Made by a program: the position numbers and the translations under genes
Notes under the pieces: model-generated
The model's database searches: none
Told to the model about the DNA's origin: nothing
The model's input: the letters and a program-made list of their open reading frames with translations, nothing else
Part shown: positions 7,971 through 14,180 of the stretch, in pieces
Numbering within the stretch: the first letter of the stretch is position 1
Layout: each line of letters opens with the position of its first letter
Assembly (NCBI GenBank): GCA_964486335.1
Contig: CAZAMB010000029.1
Span: 1-18,427 of the forward strand
Direction: 5' to 3'
Source of the DNA: CAZAMB01 sp964486335
Lineage (GTDB): Bacteria; Planctomycetota; Phycisphaerae; UBA1845
DNA: 18,427 nucleotides

Positions 7971-8432
7971 TTGGAAGTAGCGCGCTTCGCAGCTTGGGAC
8001 GCTGCGACTGGTCCCGTCACAAGCATGTTGTCTGAACCGGAGCGCGGATTGGGCAAGTCGAACGTATTCATCGACAAGAAAAACGGTTCCATCCAGATCG
8101 GCGGGCGTACCATAACTCTCAAGGGAAAAGTAATCTTGGATATCGGCCTAAGCCCGACTGGCCGGGAAGTCGCAGTTCTGTCCGCGGAAGGACCAAAGCG
8201 AAATTCAGTCTTGCCATTCTGGGGGGGTAGTGGCGCGAGTGGTAAGCACTACTGTGAACTGTTCGACACAGACTCCGGCATGGTGGTCGGCAAACCACTG
8301 CTCATGACCTTTACAACGGAACATGACGCCGTATCGCGATGGTGGTCGCACAATGAACGCTACCTCGTTTACGCGCAACAATATCTTGAATTCATCCAGA
8401 TTGTGGTGATCGACCGAGAGAAAAATCGGTGA
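7971..8432 (+). pseudogene. C-terminal part of the amber-interrupted paralogue
   Basis: This continues the frame of 7653-7955 after an in-frame TAG and five sense codons; TTG 7971 and ATG 8025 are possible restarts, neither with a clear ribosome-binding site. It encodes two beta-propeller-like motifs, 'LSPTGREVAVLSAEG' and 'WSHNERYLVYAQ', and the strongly shared 'GGSGASGK'. All three align in order with 'LSPNRKYVADLSAEG', 'WSPDGRWVVYHD' and 'GGTGASGK' of the downstream gene. The motifs recall PD40/TolB-like propeller blades, but one or two blades do not make a full propeller. Without readthrough this half lacks a signal sequence and is probably non-functional. It ends 24 bases before the paralogue's chosen start. 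Confidence 0.6.
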
Positions 8433-8456
8433 CCTCCGGTAGTCGAAGGAATGGCA

Positions 8457-9209
8457 ATGATGAAGCGCAAGACAAACCGGTTAGCCTTGCCCGTGTTCCT
8501 GGTGATATCAATAGGAGCACGCGGGGATGCCGAGTCAATTAAGAGTGTCTCTCCTTTCCTGACTGGAATAACAGTCAGGGCAGCGTCATTGTATGTGCGA
8601 GAAACTGCCACGCGTGACGGACTGTTACTCCTAGTGCTGACGAACGAAGAACTCGGCAGGAAGGGTCGCCAGGGCAGCGAGTTCTTGACCAGTATCGCTG
8701 AGCGGCGGCCGCCATTTCGTTACGACTTCGGTTCGGGGCAACTTAAGAAGAGCGAAGCGGAGGATTGGAAGTCGGCACCCGGTCCTATCGTCGATTCCGT
8801 GGCCCAGTGGGTTCCTACGAGCGGGAAACCAATTCGTTTCCACGGATCCGAGCATGCACTCCTGTTCAATGATAAAAGAATCGAGACAGCGGGCCGCTCA
8901 GTCCTGCGGGCGACCTTAAGTCCCAATCGCAAGTACGTTGCGGACTTGTCGGCGGAAGGTGAGTACCGGTTAGGTATGGTTTTCGGGGGCACAGGCGCCT
9001 CTGGCAAACGCTTCCACCAAGTGTTTCGGAATTCCGATGGAACGCAAATTGGTGAGACGATTGTCTTGGCGGATGCGCCAGACAAGGGTGATAACGTAAC
9101 CCAGTGCTGGTCACCCGATGGTCGCTGGGTAGTTTATCATGATGCACATTTCGAGCGTGTTTGGATCACTCCGGGGGTGGAAGATTCATCGAAAGAGAAA
9201 AAGCCATGA
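8457..9209 (+). CDS. Exported hypothetical protein, paralogue of the interrupted gene
   Basis: A protein of about 250 residues with a Sec-type signal (KRK, hydrophobic LALPVFLVISIGA, likely cleavage after GDA). I prefer ATG 8457 because AAGGA ends 6 bases upstream; ATG 8451 abuts the Shine-Dalgarno site and ATG 8460 is also usable. The second half carries 'LSPNRKYVADLSAEG', 'GGTGASGK' and 'WSPDGRWVVYHD', PD40/WD40-like strands also present in the upstream interrupted copy. This shows tandem duplication of an ancestral gene. Unlike its neighbour it has no lipobox Cys, so it is probably periplasmic. The C-terminus is lysine-rich (KEKK). The function is unknown; the propeller-like strands suggest binding rather than catalysis, which is inference. 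Base composition at third positions is lower in GC than in flanking genes. Confidence 0.78.
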   Translation: MMKRKTNRLALPVFLVISIGARGDAESIKSVSPFLTGITVRAASLYVRETATRDGLLLLVLTNEELGRKGRQGSEFLTSIAERRPPFRYDFGSGQLKKSEAEDWKSAPGPIVDSVAQWVPTSGKPIRFHGSEHALLFNDKRIETAGRSVLRATLSPNRKYVADLSAEGEYRLGMVFGGTGASGKRFHQVFRNSDGTQIGETIVLADAPDKGDNVTQCWSPDGRWVVYHDAHFERVWITPGVEDSSKEKKP

Positions 9210-9244
9210 AATCCAAGCCCGGTAGGTCGTGCTCATTGTAGTTC

Positions 9245-9278
9245 GGTAGGGCAGGTGCTCGCACCTGCCTTTACCATT
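9245..9278 (+). repeat. REP-like palindrome, left end of RAYT unit
   Basis: The core GGCAGGTGC-TC-GCACCTGCC is a 9-bp perfect inverted repeat. The whole 34 bases recur in inverted orientation at 9873-9907 with two substitutions and one inserted base. It lies between the stop codons of the convergent genes at 9209 and 9294 and could also act as a bidirectional terminator. Confidence 0.75.
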
Positions 9279-9293
9279 CTCGAACTCGCCGCC

Positions 9294-9839
9294 CTATTCC
9301 TCGATAACCGGTACCTCGACGGAACTCGACCCCGGCCATTTCGGATCGAGCCAACCAAGCCGGACATGCCGATGGAAACTCGACCATGGCCAATCCTCCG
9401 GGCGCTCGACGTATCCATGCCGAACCGGGTTGAGGTGAATGTAATCCCGGTGCTGCAAGTAATCACGCTCGTCCCGAATGCGATGTTCCCAATAGCGTGG
9501 TTGCCAAACGCCGCGCCGCCCCTGGCGACGGCTCTGCGGGGTCACCGTCCGATCGCGGCCTCCGGTTTGCAGGTATTCCCTGGTAAACAATGATTTGATC
9601 TGTCGCCATCGGGTCGGAAAGTCATCATCGTCGTCCGGCATGGACGCGATGCAATGCAAGTGGTCCGGCAGGAGGACGAAGACGTGCAGGTCGAAGGGAA
9701 GCCGTCGGCGAACGGAGACGACCGAGCGTCGGAGAATCCGTCGGGCCGTCTCACCCATCAAGATGCGTCGCCTTCGGTACGTCACGACTGTGAAGAAGTA
9801 CGTCGCTCCTTTTTCCCGCCAGCGAACGTAGGTGGGCAT
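9294..9839 (-). CDS. REP-associated tyrosine transposase (RAYT)
   Basis: An IS200/IS605-like single-strand nuclease of the HUH Y1 type, expected to nick and join REP hairpins. The 181-residue protein shows FTVVTYRRR (16-24), the HUH motif DHLHCI with His60 and His62, a conserved VWQPRYWEHRIR (111-122), and DYLQHRDYIHLNPVRHG (126-142), which carries the candidate catalytic tyrosines (Tyr128 or Tyr133). A run of five Asp (69-73) sits where other family members have a loop. The length is usual for the family. REP-like palindromes flank the gene on both sides, the expected partners of this enzyme. The gene appears intact. Unlike true insertion sequences, RAYTs are often single-copy and domesticated. 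Confidence 0.9.
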   Translation of the reverse strand: MPTYVRWREKGATYFFTVVTYRRRRILMGETARRILRRSVVSVRRRLPFDLHVFVLLPDHLHCIASMPDDDDDFPTRWRQIKSLFTREYLQTGGRDRTVTPQSRRQGRRGVWQPRYWEHRIRDERDYLQHRDYIHLNPVRHGYVERPEDWPWSSFHRHVRLGWLDPKWPGSSSVEVPVIEE

Positions 9840-9872
9840 AGCCAGAAGTTACGGTCTGCGAGAACCGTCGAC

Positions 9873-9907
9873 AATGGGTGAAGGCGGGTGCGAGCACCTG
9901 TCCTACC
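9873..9907 (-). repeat. REP-like palindrome, right end of RAYT unit
   Basis: Read on the minus strand this begins GGTAGGACAGGTGCTCGCAC and is nearly identical to 9245-9278. Its stem has two changes relative to the left copy, giving G-T type pairs. It lies 33 bases upstream of the RAYT start codon, so it may also influence expression of that gene. Confidence 0.75.
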
Positions 9908-9927
9908 GCCTACTACCGCCTACCGCC
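9903..9927 (+). repeat. Short CTACCGCC repeats beside the RAYT unit
   Basis: CTACCGCC occurs at 9903-9910 and 9913-9920, followed by TACCGCC at 9921-9927. The first overlaps the outer edge of the right palindrome. The reverse complement (GGCGGTAG) resembles the outermost GGTAGG of both palindromes, so these may be partial duplications of the element end. Confidence 0.5.
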
Positions 9928-9996
9928 TGTCATCCGAATCGACGACGATCATGACGCCGTTGTGGTCAACAAGAATGTCGTGGCGGAATGGATTTG

Positions 9997-10608
9997 TTAC
10001 TTCGGTGTTGCCATGCGCTCGAGGATTGAGTCGGCCAGGCCGTAGGCCACGGTCTCCTTGGCGTCGAGCCACTTGTTGCGATCGCAGTCGCGCTCGACCT
10101 GGGCCATCGGCTTGCCGCTGCGCGACGAGATGATGTCGTACAGCGCCTTGCGCAAGCGGATGATCTCCTCGGCCTCGATGGACAGGTCCGTGGCCGATCC
10201 CTGCATCACCCCGCCGAGCAGCGGCTGGTGCAGCAGCGTTCGTGAATTCGGCAGCAGGAACCGCTTGCCCTTCGCCCCGCCGCACAGAATGACCGCGCCC
10301 ATGCTCGCGGACAGGCCCACGTTGTACGTCGCCACGTCGCAGCGCAGGTATTGCATCGTGTCGTAAATGGCGAGTCCGGCCGAAACCGATCCGCCCGGGC
10401 TGTTGATGTACAAGTGGATGTCGGTCTTGGGGTCTTCGTTGGACAGGAACAGCAGTTCAGCCACGACGAGGTTGGCGACTTCGTCATCGATGCCGCCGGT
10501 CAGGAAGATGACGCGGTCCTTGAGGAGCCGGGAGAAGATGTCCATCTCCCGGTCGCCGCGACCGGTTTGCTCGATGACGAACGGGACACGTTGATTGATG
10601 GTGCTCAT
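9997..10608 (-). CDS. clpP: ATP-dependent Clp protease subunit, Asp-to-Asn triad variant
   Basis: A ClpP-family serine peptidase of 203 residues that forms barrel-shaped rings served by ClpX or ClpA/C unfoldases in the cytoplasm. The substrate-binding region INSPGGSVSAG (69-78), the nucleophile Ser102 in SASMGA and His127 in LLHQP are present. The catalytic Asp expected in the 'ERDxxRDxF' segment (Asp171 of mature E. coli ClpP) aligns with Asn178 here (ERDCDRNKW; codon at 10075-10077 is AAC on the minus strand). Listeria ClpP1 is a known case of Asn at this position with reduced activity. The start has GAGGA about 11 bases upstream. It lies 59 bases after the other clpP, so the two probably share a transcript and could form mixed rings. 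Confidence 0.93.
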   Translation of the reverse strand: MSTINQRVPFVIEQTGRGDREMDIFSRLLKDRVIFLTGGIDDEVANLVVAELLFLSNEDPKTDIHLYINSPGGSVSAGLAIYDTMQYLRCDVATYNVGLSASMGAVILCGGAKGKRFLLPNSRTLLHQPLLGGVMQGSATDLSIEAEEIIRLRKALYDIISSRSGKPMAQVERDCDRNKWLDAKETVAYGLADSILERMATPK

Positions 10609-10667
10609 CTTGATTGCGTTCCTCGCGCTGATTGACTGGTTTCCAACCCACCCGCCGTCGGATCAGG

Positions 10668-11285
10668 CTAATGCGGTTTCTTCTTCTTGCGATCGTCCGC
10701 CACGATTTCGTCCACGATGCCCCAGGAAAGCGCCTCTTCCGCGGAAAGGAACCGATCGCGTTCCGTCTCCTCGGCCACTTTCGCGATCGGCTTGCCCGTG
10801 CACGTCGAGATGATGCCGTTGAGACGATTCTTGTCTCGAATCACTTCCTCGGCCTGAATGCGAATGTCTTCCGCCTGGCCCGTAATGCCGCCGTACGGCT
10901 GATGCAGCATCACCTTGGCGTTGGGAAGGATAAACCGTTTTCCCTTCGTACCGGCCATGAGAATAATGGCCGCCCCGCTGGCCGCCTGACCAATGCAGTA
11001 CGTCGCGATGTCCGACCCGACAAACTGCATGGTGTCGTAAATCGCCAGCGTCTGATCCACAAGTCCACCCGGCGAGTTGATGTACAGATTGACGTCCTGA
11101 TCGCGTCGGATCGACTGGAGATACAGCAGTTGTTGAATCACGATACTGGCGGTGCGTTCGGCGATGGGCCCCGCAAGAAAGATGATGCGGTTCTCCAGCA
11201 GCATGTCCGTCAGGGACATTTCTCGCGTGCGCTGATACGGCGGGTATTGATTGTGGGAACCCGGAGGGCCCATGTATTCCTGCAT
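10668..11285 (-). CDS. clpP: ATP-dependent Clp protease proteolytic subunit
   Basis: The second ClpP paralogue, 205 residues, with a complete triad: Ser103 in QAASGAA, His128 in MLHQP and Asp177 in ETERDRF. The nucleophile motif is ASGAA instead of the usual ASMGA. The N-terminus has about 20 extra residues rich in Pro, Tyr and Gln before the first ClpP strand, possibly a propeptide. The C-terminus ends with a KKKKPH tail. ATG 11285 has AAGGGA six bases upstream; ATG 11273 is an alternative. The gene follows tig by 127 bases and precedes the Asn-variant clpP. This is the familiar tig-clpP order; clpX is not in the window. A hetero-oligomeric ClpP1P2 protease is plausible but inferred. Confidence 0.93.
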   Translation of the reverse strand: MQEYMGPPGSHNQYPPYQRTREMSLTDMLLENRIIFLAGPIAERTASIVIQQLLYLQSIRRDQDVNLYINSPGGLVDQTLAIYDTMQFVGSDIATYCIGQAASGAAIILMAGTKGKRFILPNAKVMLHQPYGGITGQAEDIRIQAEEVIRDKNRLNGIISTCTGKPIAKVAEETERDRFLSAEEALSWGIVDEIVADDRKKKKPH

Positions 11286-11412
11286 CCTGCGTCCCTTTCT
11301 GTGCGTTACATCTCAAACCGCAAAACGAGGTCTGAATTCGCCTCCCGACGGTCAGTTCATCGGAGAAAAACCACCGCAACCGGCAATGGCAAGTCCGAAT
11401 CCGCGTTACGGA

Positions 11413-13125
11413 CTAGCCCTTTTTCTTTTTAGCGGTCTTTTTCGGCGAACTCTTTTCGCCTTTGGGAGGAGTCGGTTTTTTGGGTGATGCCGCCGTCTTG
11501 GGCGACTTCTTCACCGCCTCCGGTACTGCAACTGAAGCCGTCTTTTTGGGACCATCGGCGCTTGCGGGAGCTTTTTTGGGTGCCGGGGGGGTCCTTTTCT
11601 CAACTTTGGGAACTCGGTCAGTTTCAGGCTCGGAAACGGTGCTTTCGCTGATTTCCGCGTCGGAAAGCAATTGTTCGAGCACCTTGTTTTCCCGAATCTG
11701 AACATAGAGCATGGAAAGTCCGTCGCCCTTGCTCAATTCATCACGAACGCGGTCAAATCGCTTGCCCGACCGTCGCGCCATTTCGGCGACCGCCGCGTTG
11801 AATTCCTCTTCGTTGACCCCCACTTCGCGATCGTCTCCGATTTTCTCAACGATAAAGTAAAGCTTGAGGTCGCGAGCGGTCTGCTCCCGCGCCGCGGAGC
11901 GCATCGCATCCGCTTCTTTGGCGATTTCCGTTTCCGGCACGCCTCGCTGATAAAGCTCGATCATCCGTCGCGCCACCGAGCGGTCGGCCTGTCGCTGGGA
12001 CAATCCGGTCGGTATTTCAAGCTGCGTTTTCTCGATCAGGTAATCGCCGATCTGCTCCAACATTCTTCCCTTGATCGTGCGTTCAAGTCGGGATTCCAGT
12101 TCGCTGCGCACGGCGTCGCGCAATTCGGATTCGCTCTCGAATCCGGCCGACTCCAGGAACTCGGCATCGACCGGCGGCACAACCATTCGTTTGATTTCGT
12201 GAATCGTGATCTCAAACCGCGCGGTCTTGCCGCGATAGTCACTGCTGTCGTGATCGTCCGGAACCGTTGCCTCGTGCTTCACCGTGTCGCCGATCTTGGC
12301 GCCTTTCAGAGCATTGCCAAGTTCCGGCAAGGGGATACCGCGAATGCGCATCGGTCGGGCGGCCAAGTCGGTGTTCTGTTCGTGCATGATCTGCTCGTCG
12401 CCGATCATCAGCTTCAGGTCGGCATAAATCATGTCATTGAATTGCACCGGTCCTTTTTCCACCGGTTCAAACGTCGCGTCGCGAGTTCGCAAATGGGCGA
12501 CCGCCTCATCCACGTCCGCATCGCGGATGGAGACTTTGGGACGCTTCACCGGAATCTTCGACAGGCTGGGAAGTTCAAAAACGGGCTTGACTTCGAGTTC
12601 GCAAGCAAAGGTCAACGGACCATCTTTCGGCAGGGTCAGATGTTCGAGCGCCTGGTCGAGCGAAACCAGCTTTTCGACCTCGGCCTGACGAGGTTTGCCG
12701 TCTTCGCCGACGCGATCCTCCTTGACCTTGCACCAAATCATCGGATCGCCCAGAGGCTTGATTTCTTCTTTTTCCACCGCCGCAAGGTAGCCGCTGCTGA
12801 GCATCTGGCTCTTGAGTTGCTCGCCTACATCCGACGCGAACCGCTTTTCGACCAGCTTGAGCGGGGCATGCCCTTTGCGAAAGCCAGGGATGGCCGCTTC
12901 GCGCTTCAGCTCGGCGAATTCCTTGCTCATGCGGCCCTCGATCGTGTCGCGCGGAACCGTGACGGTGAGCTTCATGCGCAGCCCGCCGAGGTCTTCGCGC
13001 TGGACGGTCACGGCCTCTTTCAGCTCGGCCATCAGCTTCTCGTTGTCGGAAAGCTCCAATTCCGACTCAGCAGGCTGCCCGTCCGCCGCTTCTTCCTGTT
13101 CCACTGCCAGTTTTTCATCCGCCAT
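11413..13125 (-). CDS. tig: Trigger factor with N-terminal extension and basic C-terminal tail
   Basis: A ribosome-associated chaperone and peptidyl-prolyl isomerase that meets nascent chains at the exit tunnel. The ribosome-binding signature GFRKGHAP lies at 81-88, an FKBP-like domain spans about 226-310, and the helical chaperone domain runs to about 490. At 570 residues it is over 100 longer than the usual ~430-450. An acidic N-terminal extension of about 45 residues precedes the ribosome-binding domain, and residues 511-570 form a Pro/Ala/Lys-rich tail with 17 lysines, resembling a histone H1 tail. GAGGAGGAG lies 8 bases before the ATG. The 238 bases upstream (13126-13363) contain no other gene and no strong promoter that I could identify. 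Followed by two clpP genes, the usual order. Confidence 0.95.
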   Translation of the reverse strand: MADEKLAVEQEEAADGQPAESELELSDNEKLMAELKEAVTVQREDLGGLRMKLTVTVPRDTIEGRMSKEFAELKREAAIPGFRKGHAPLKLVEKRFASDVGEQLKSQMLSSGYLAAVEKEEIKPLGDPMIWCKVKEDRVGEDGKPRQAEVEKLVSLDQALEHLTLPKDGPLTFACELEVKPVFELPSLSKIPVKRPKVSIRDADVDEAVAHLRTRDATFEPVEKGPVQFNDMIYADLKLMIGDEQIMHEQNTDLAARPMRIRGIPLPELGNALKGAKIGDTVKHEATVPDDHDSSDYRGKTARFEITIHEIKRMVVPPVDAEFLESAGFESESELRDAVRSELESRLERTIKGRMLEQIGDYLIEKTQLEIPTGLSQRQADRSVARRMIELYQRGVPETEIAKEADAMRSAAREQTARDLKLYFIVEKIGDDREVGVNEEEFNAAVAEMARRSGKRFDRVRDELSKGDGLSMLYVQIRENKVLEQLLSDAEISESTVSEPETDRVPKVEKRTPPAPKKAPASADGPKKTASVAVPEAVKKSPKTAASPKKPTPPKGEKSSPKKTAKKKKG

Positions 13126-13322
13126 ACGCGATGCTCCTCCTCGCGGAGTCGATGGATTCGGTAACGCGCCCCGTTGAACGCCGCTTTGGGAAGGCTAACC
13201 GAGGCCTGAATCCCCGGCAACCGCACTTCCTCTTTCAAAGGTCATCGACGAGGGTAAAAGCGTAGGTGCGTGGCTCTGGTGGACAAGTAGCCCAACGACT
13301 TGCCATGGGGAAACTGGAGGCA

Positions 13323-13352
13323 GCCGGGAACGGGCAAGTTGTCAACCCCGGC
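13323..13352 (-). terminator. Possible hairpin after the lipoprotein gene
   Basis: GCCGGG and CCCGGC form a 6-bp GC-rich stem with an 18-base loop, 11 bases past the lipoprotein stop on the minus strand. There is no U-tract, so this is a weak terminator candidate. If real, it would separate tig from the sucC-lipoprotein transcript. Confidence 0.3.
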
Positions 13353-13363
13353 GGCAGAGATCG

Positions 13364-14098
13364 TCAATCCGCCTGCGCTCCCTTGAGGAAACCCATGATC
13401 GGTGCTGCCCAGGATTCCATCGACTTGGCCGAACCCGAAGCAACTACGAAGTGCGGACCCTGCGGATGATCGACAATGGCCGCGATCATTCTCGAGTCCG
13501 GTTGCGGTTGCTCTCGCATGGCCACGCGGATCGTACCGCTGATATCAACGGTGGTGAGCCGGATTTTTCCGACCTCGACGGTTTGGATCGTCGCATCTTC
13601 CTTCGTGGCCGGGGAGCCGTCAGCTTTGGTGACCTGCCCGATCCACCGCTGGATATTGCTCTCGTCGATTCCCGGCATGCCCTTCATGTTGGGATAATGG
13701 GTGATGCGCACCGATCCGTCGGCGCCGTCGGGAGTTAGGCGCGGGATCTTCAACACAGCCACGGGAGCAAGAGGTCCGGGCGTGATTGGCTCGGATGTCC
13801 AACCTTCGGGCAACGTCAACGTAATCCCGGCGAGCTTGAGCGTACTGCCTTCAACGGTTGCCGGAGCGGGAGCGGGCTTGCTGATGTCGGTGCCGGATGG
13901 CGCGACAGGGTGAGCCGGGGGCGCGGTCGCGGTCGGCGCCTCCGGCGTTTCGGGCTTGGGCGGCGGCGACGCCGGCTTTTCAATGGGCGGCCGGCCTGTT
14001 GCGGGCGGCGGCGGAGGAGGCTCTTTTTCGCAGCCCGAAGTCAAGATTGCTGTCAAAGCGATCAGGCAGACGCCACAGACCTTCAACATGTGTCGCAT
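13364..14098 (-). CDS. Proline-rich lipoprotein of unknown function
   Basis: A 244-residue envelope lipoprotein. The signal peptide MRHMLKVCGVCLIALTAILTSGC ends in a lipobox LTSGC with Cys23 as the lipidation site. Residues ~27-80 form a linker dominated by Pro, Ala and Thr, including a six-proline run. A globular C-terminal domain follows ('LKLAGITLTLPEGW', 'GSVRITHYPNMKGMPG', 'NIQRWIGQV', 'IRLTTVDISGTI', 'PHFVVASGSAKSMESW'). It resembles the small lipid-anchored proteins of planctomycetes that carry a 'PEGW...' module, but I cannot name a family. The start is set by GGAG 8 bases upstream and the signal peptide. A much longer open frame to 14563 runs through sucC in another frame and is rejected. 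It lies 80 bases after sucC on the same strand. Confidence 0.87.
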   Translation of the reverse strand: MRHMLKVCGVCLIALTAILTSGCEKEPPPPPPATGRPPIEKPASPPPKPETPEAPTATAPPAHPVAPSGTDISKPAPAPATVEGSTLKLAGITLTLPEGWTSEPITPGPLAPVAVLKIPRLTPDGADGSVRITHYPNMKGMPGIDESNIQRWIGQVTKADGSPATKEDATIQTVEVGKIRLTTVDISGTIRVAMREQPQPDSRMIAAIVDHPQGPHFVVASGSAKSMESWAAPIMGFLKGAQAD

Positions 14099-14156
14099 CG
14101 TTGGCACTCCGTTCAAACACTCGTGTTCCTGGCGGACCGCACTTACTTGATGATTC

Positions 14157-14180
14157 AACCGACGACCCAAGCCGTCGGTT
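14157..14180 (-). terminator. Hairpin overlapping the sucC stop codon
   Basis: AACCGACG (14157-14164) and its exact reverse complement CGTCGGTT (14173-14180) form an 8-bp stem with an 8-base loop. On the minus strand the first arm includes most of the sucC TAA. No U-run follows. It may attenuate transcription into the lipoprotein gene or mark the mRNA 3' end. Confidence 0.4.

Larger units (their letters stand above)
9245..9907 (-). mobile_element. RAYT gene with inverted REP-like ends
   Basis: A ~663-bp unit consists of a REP-associated tyrosine transposase gene bounded by two inverted copies of a 34/35-bp palindromic sequence. Such an arrangement matches 'REPtron'-type modules. No target-site duplication is evident immediately outside the ends. 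Short CTACCGCC-type repeats lie just outside the right end. Confidence 0.6.

Noticed and set aside
9903..9927. CTACCGCC repeats as a CRISPR array
   Set aside because: Only three short units with spacers of 0-2 bases and no cas genes; they look like degenerate ends of the RAYT-linked palindrome.
11671..13164. A 497-codon open frame on the plus strand opposite tig
   Set aside because: It is antisense to an unmistakable trigger factor, has low-complexity H/R/F-rich composition and no recognisable domain; long antisense frames are common in GC-rich genes.
13341..13346. TTGACA on the minus strand as a tig promoter -35 box
   Set aside because: The hexamer is perfect, but no acceptable -10 box lies 15-19 bases downstream, and it sits in the loop of a GC-rich hairpin.
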